Shown in pieces: positions 62,825-64,000 of a stretch of 64,000 nucleotides of DNA; within the stretch, counting starts at the first letter, position 1, and each line of letters begins with the position of its first letter. Source of the stretch: Ceraceosorus guamensis (taxonomy: Eukaryota; Basidiomycota; Exobasidiomycetes; Ceraceosorales; Ceraceosoraceae); contig NW_020290053.1 of NCBI RefSeq assembly GCF_003144195.1, forward strand, positions 46,551 through 110,550, given 5' to 3'. The translations under genes and the position numbers were made by a program. The notes under the pieces are model-generated. The model was not told the origin of the DNA. It ran no database searches and saw only the letters and a program-made list of their open reading frames with translations.

Positions 62825-64000
62825 TTTGATTAGAGTTTTGGTGGTTTAGAACCGAGAGAGGGGTTTTTAAGTTTTTTTGAGAGAGAAGAGAGAGAGAGGA
62901 GAGAGGAGTGGATTGTGTTTGATGAGGAGAGATTGGTTGGGAATGACGAGCTCGAGGTGCTCCATCTTATACCTTTCGGAGGCCGTTTGTGCTCGAGCGC
63001 GACAAGGTACGAGATGTGCTATGGCGGAACATGCTGCTGTGTACCATAGCGACTCGACATGCTGGCGCTGAAGCGAACCGGCCTGCGCACGTAGCGCGCA
63101 GCGCAAAGGCTCGTCCGTGTAACATCCTCCTGAGCATTTGGCGCTAGCAGACCTAAAGCGACACGACAGGTCGAACAGATCGCATTTCGATCTACGCGAA
63201 AACGTGCCATTCCGCTCGAAATTGCCTCTCTGGGGGGGGGGGGGGGGGTGCACTCGCTTCGATCGATACCGCATCGAGTGTAGTTTGTGGAGCATGCGGC
63301 GAACATTTCTCCCGTCGACACACACGTGTGTCTGGCACCTTCTAGCGACAGCTTGGCGAAGAGCCTAACGATGCAATGCGTCGTCTGGGTCGAGGATATG
63401 GATGCGTCGACACGCATCGGTGGTGCACATGCTGAGGGTGGGAAAAGGATGGAGCATGGTGCGCTACTGTGATCTGACACTATCGGGTCGTGAACATCCA
63501 GAGATGCTACATGCTTAGCGCTTCTGAGGCGGTCCAGGAGGAGCAGAGAGCTCCTATGCGCCTGGCTCGAACCGAATGGACGAGGAGCATCCCTTCCAAT
63601 CGTCCACTGTAACCCATTCCGTTCTCATGTACGTAGCTGGTTTCGTGCCGTAGACGCTATGTGGGGTTCAAGGTTCGAAGCTAGAAGCCTTCGTCGAGCT
63701 TCGCTCCATGATCGACGTTTTGGAACGCGAGGAAGAAGTGCGCGCCGTACGCATGCGCCTGACAGGATGATGTTGATGGATCAAATCACAATGCATTGCT
63801 TCAATATTGCCCGATATGATGGGGAAAGGGGAGCACCCATCAAAGTGTTGCTGCTTCGACGCGCATATCGCGCTAAGAGTCGCGTTGGCGAGCCGCATAC
63901 GGCACGGCACGCGCGCTGAGCACAGAGGGAGGCTCGCGCAGCCAAACCCTCGAGCGGGTCATTAGAGAAGTTAGACGTCAAGGTGTTCGCCCCCCCCCCC
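62825..64000. other. Hydrophobin promoter and window edge
   Basis: Contains the TATA box (62971-62966), a run of about 17 G's at 63232-63248 and a final run of C's (63,991-64,000) that may mark a contig or gap edge. No further gene is supported. Confidence 0.5.
62966..62971 (-). promoter_or_regulatory. TATA box (TATAAG) of the hydrophobin gene
   Basis: TATAAG on the minus strand, 142 bp before the start codon at 62824, the same distance as in the aquaporin gene. Confidence 0.55.

Noticed and set aside
63232-63248. Poly-G run as a structural or telomeric element
   Set aside because: A simple homopolymer without telomere-like units; more likely an assembly or slippage feature.

Overview
The window is nuclear DNA of an intron-rich basidiomycete fungus. 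Every multi-exon gene that can be read has short spliceosomal introns, mostly starting GTGAGT and about 60-110 nt long. The set of conserved genes is eukaryotic and fungal: PRP2/DHX16, SAD1/USP39, CHL1/DDX11, GAA1, POP3, a DUF4602 (FAF1-type) ribosome factor, an aquaporin and a class I hydrophobin. GC-rich coding DNA, GAATC/GATTC-rich intergenic tracts and many small secreted proteins would fit a smut-like lineage (Ustilaginomycotina). That placement is inference; no marker gene is present to prove it.

Layout. 1-6,000: sparse DNA with two small secreted-protein genes on the minus strand (966-1429, 3739-4360) and a broken relative (about 2388-2606). 6,038-12,225: one 8-exon minus-strand gene for a secreted protein of about 1,888 residues, built from seven diverged copies of a module, each copy on its own exon and every intron in phase 0. 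I recognise no family for it; it is the best candidate for something undescribed. 13,192-14,727: a PLC-like phosphodiesterase. 16,973-18,463: an aquaporin. 18,658-20,049: a membrane-anchored or secreted unknown. 21,996-23,184: a secreted protein with seven tandem 11-residue amphipathic repeats. 25,316-25,882: a small secreted protein.

27,195-39,125 is a compact housekeeping block: POP3 (-), SAD1 (+), the DUF4602 factor (-) and GAA1 (+). POP3/SAD1 and DUF4602/GAA1 are divergent pairs. 41,425-48,278 is a second secreted-protein cluster: a 681-residue protein with Kex2-type repeats, a 201-residue protein followed by a related downstream exon, and a 200-residue protein with twin CxxCGCPxPPC motifs. 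51,775-60,510 holds PRP2 (+) and the 13-exon CHL1 (-), convergent with only about 210 bp between them. 62,363-62,824 is a hydrophobin. The sequence ends in a C run.

Functional picture. Housekeeping genes for splicing (SAD1, PRP2), RNA and ribosome processing (POP3, DUF4602), sister-chromatid cohesion (CHL1) and GPI anchoring (GAA1) are interleaved with clusters of fast-evolving secreted proteins. The secreted genes share a plan: a very short first exon carrying the signal peptide, one or few later exons, dibasic (KR/RR) sites, and no recognisable enzyme domain. That is the usual profile of candidate effectors in plant-associated smut fungi, but a role in plant interaction is inferred, not shown. 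All exon models were built by hand from splice signals and reading frame. The summed exon lengths of each model are divisible by three, which supports them, but there are no transcript data.
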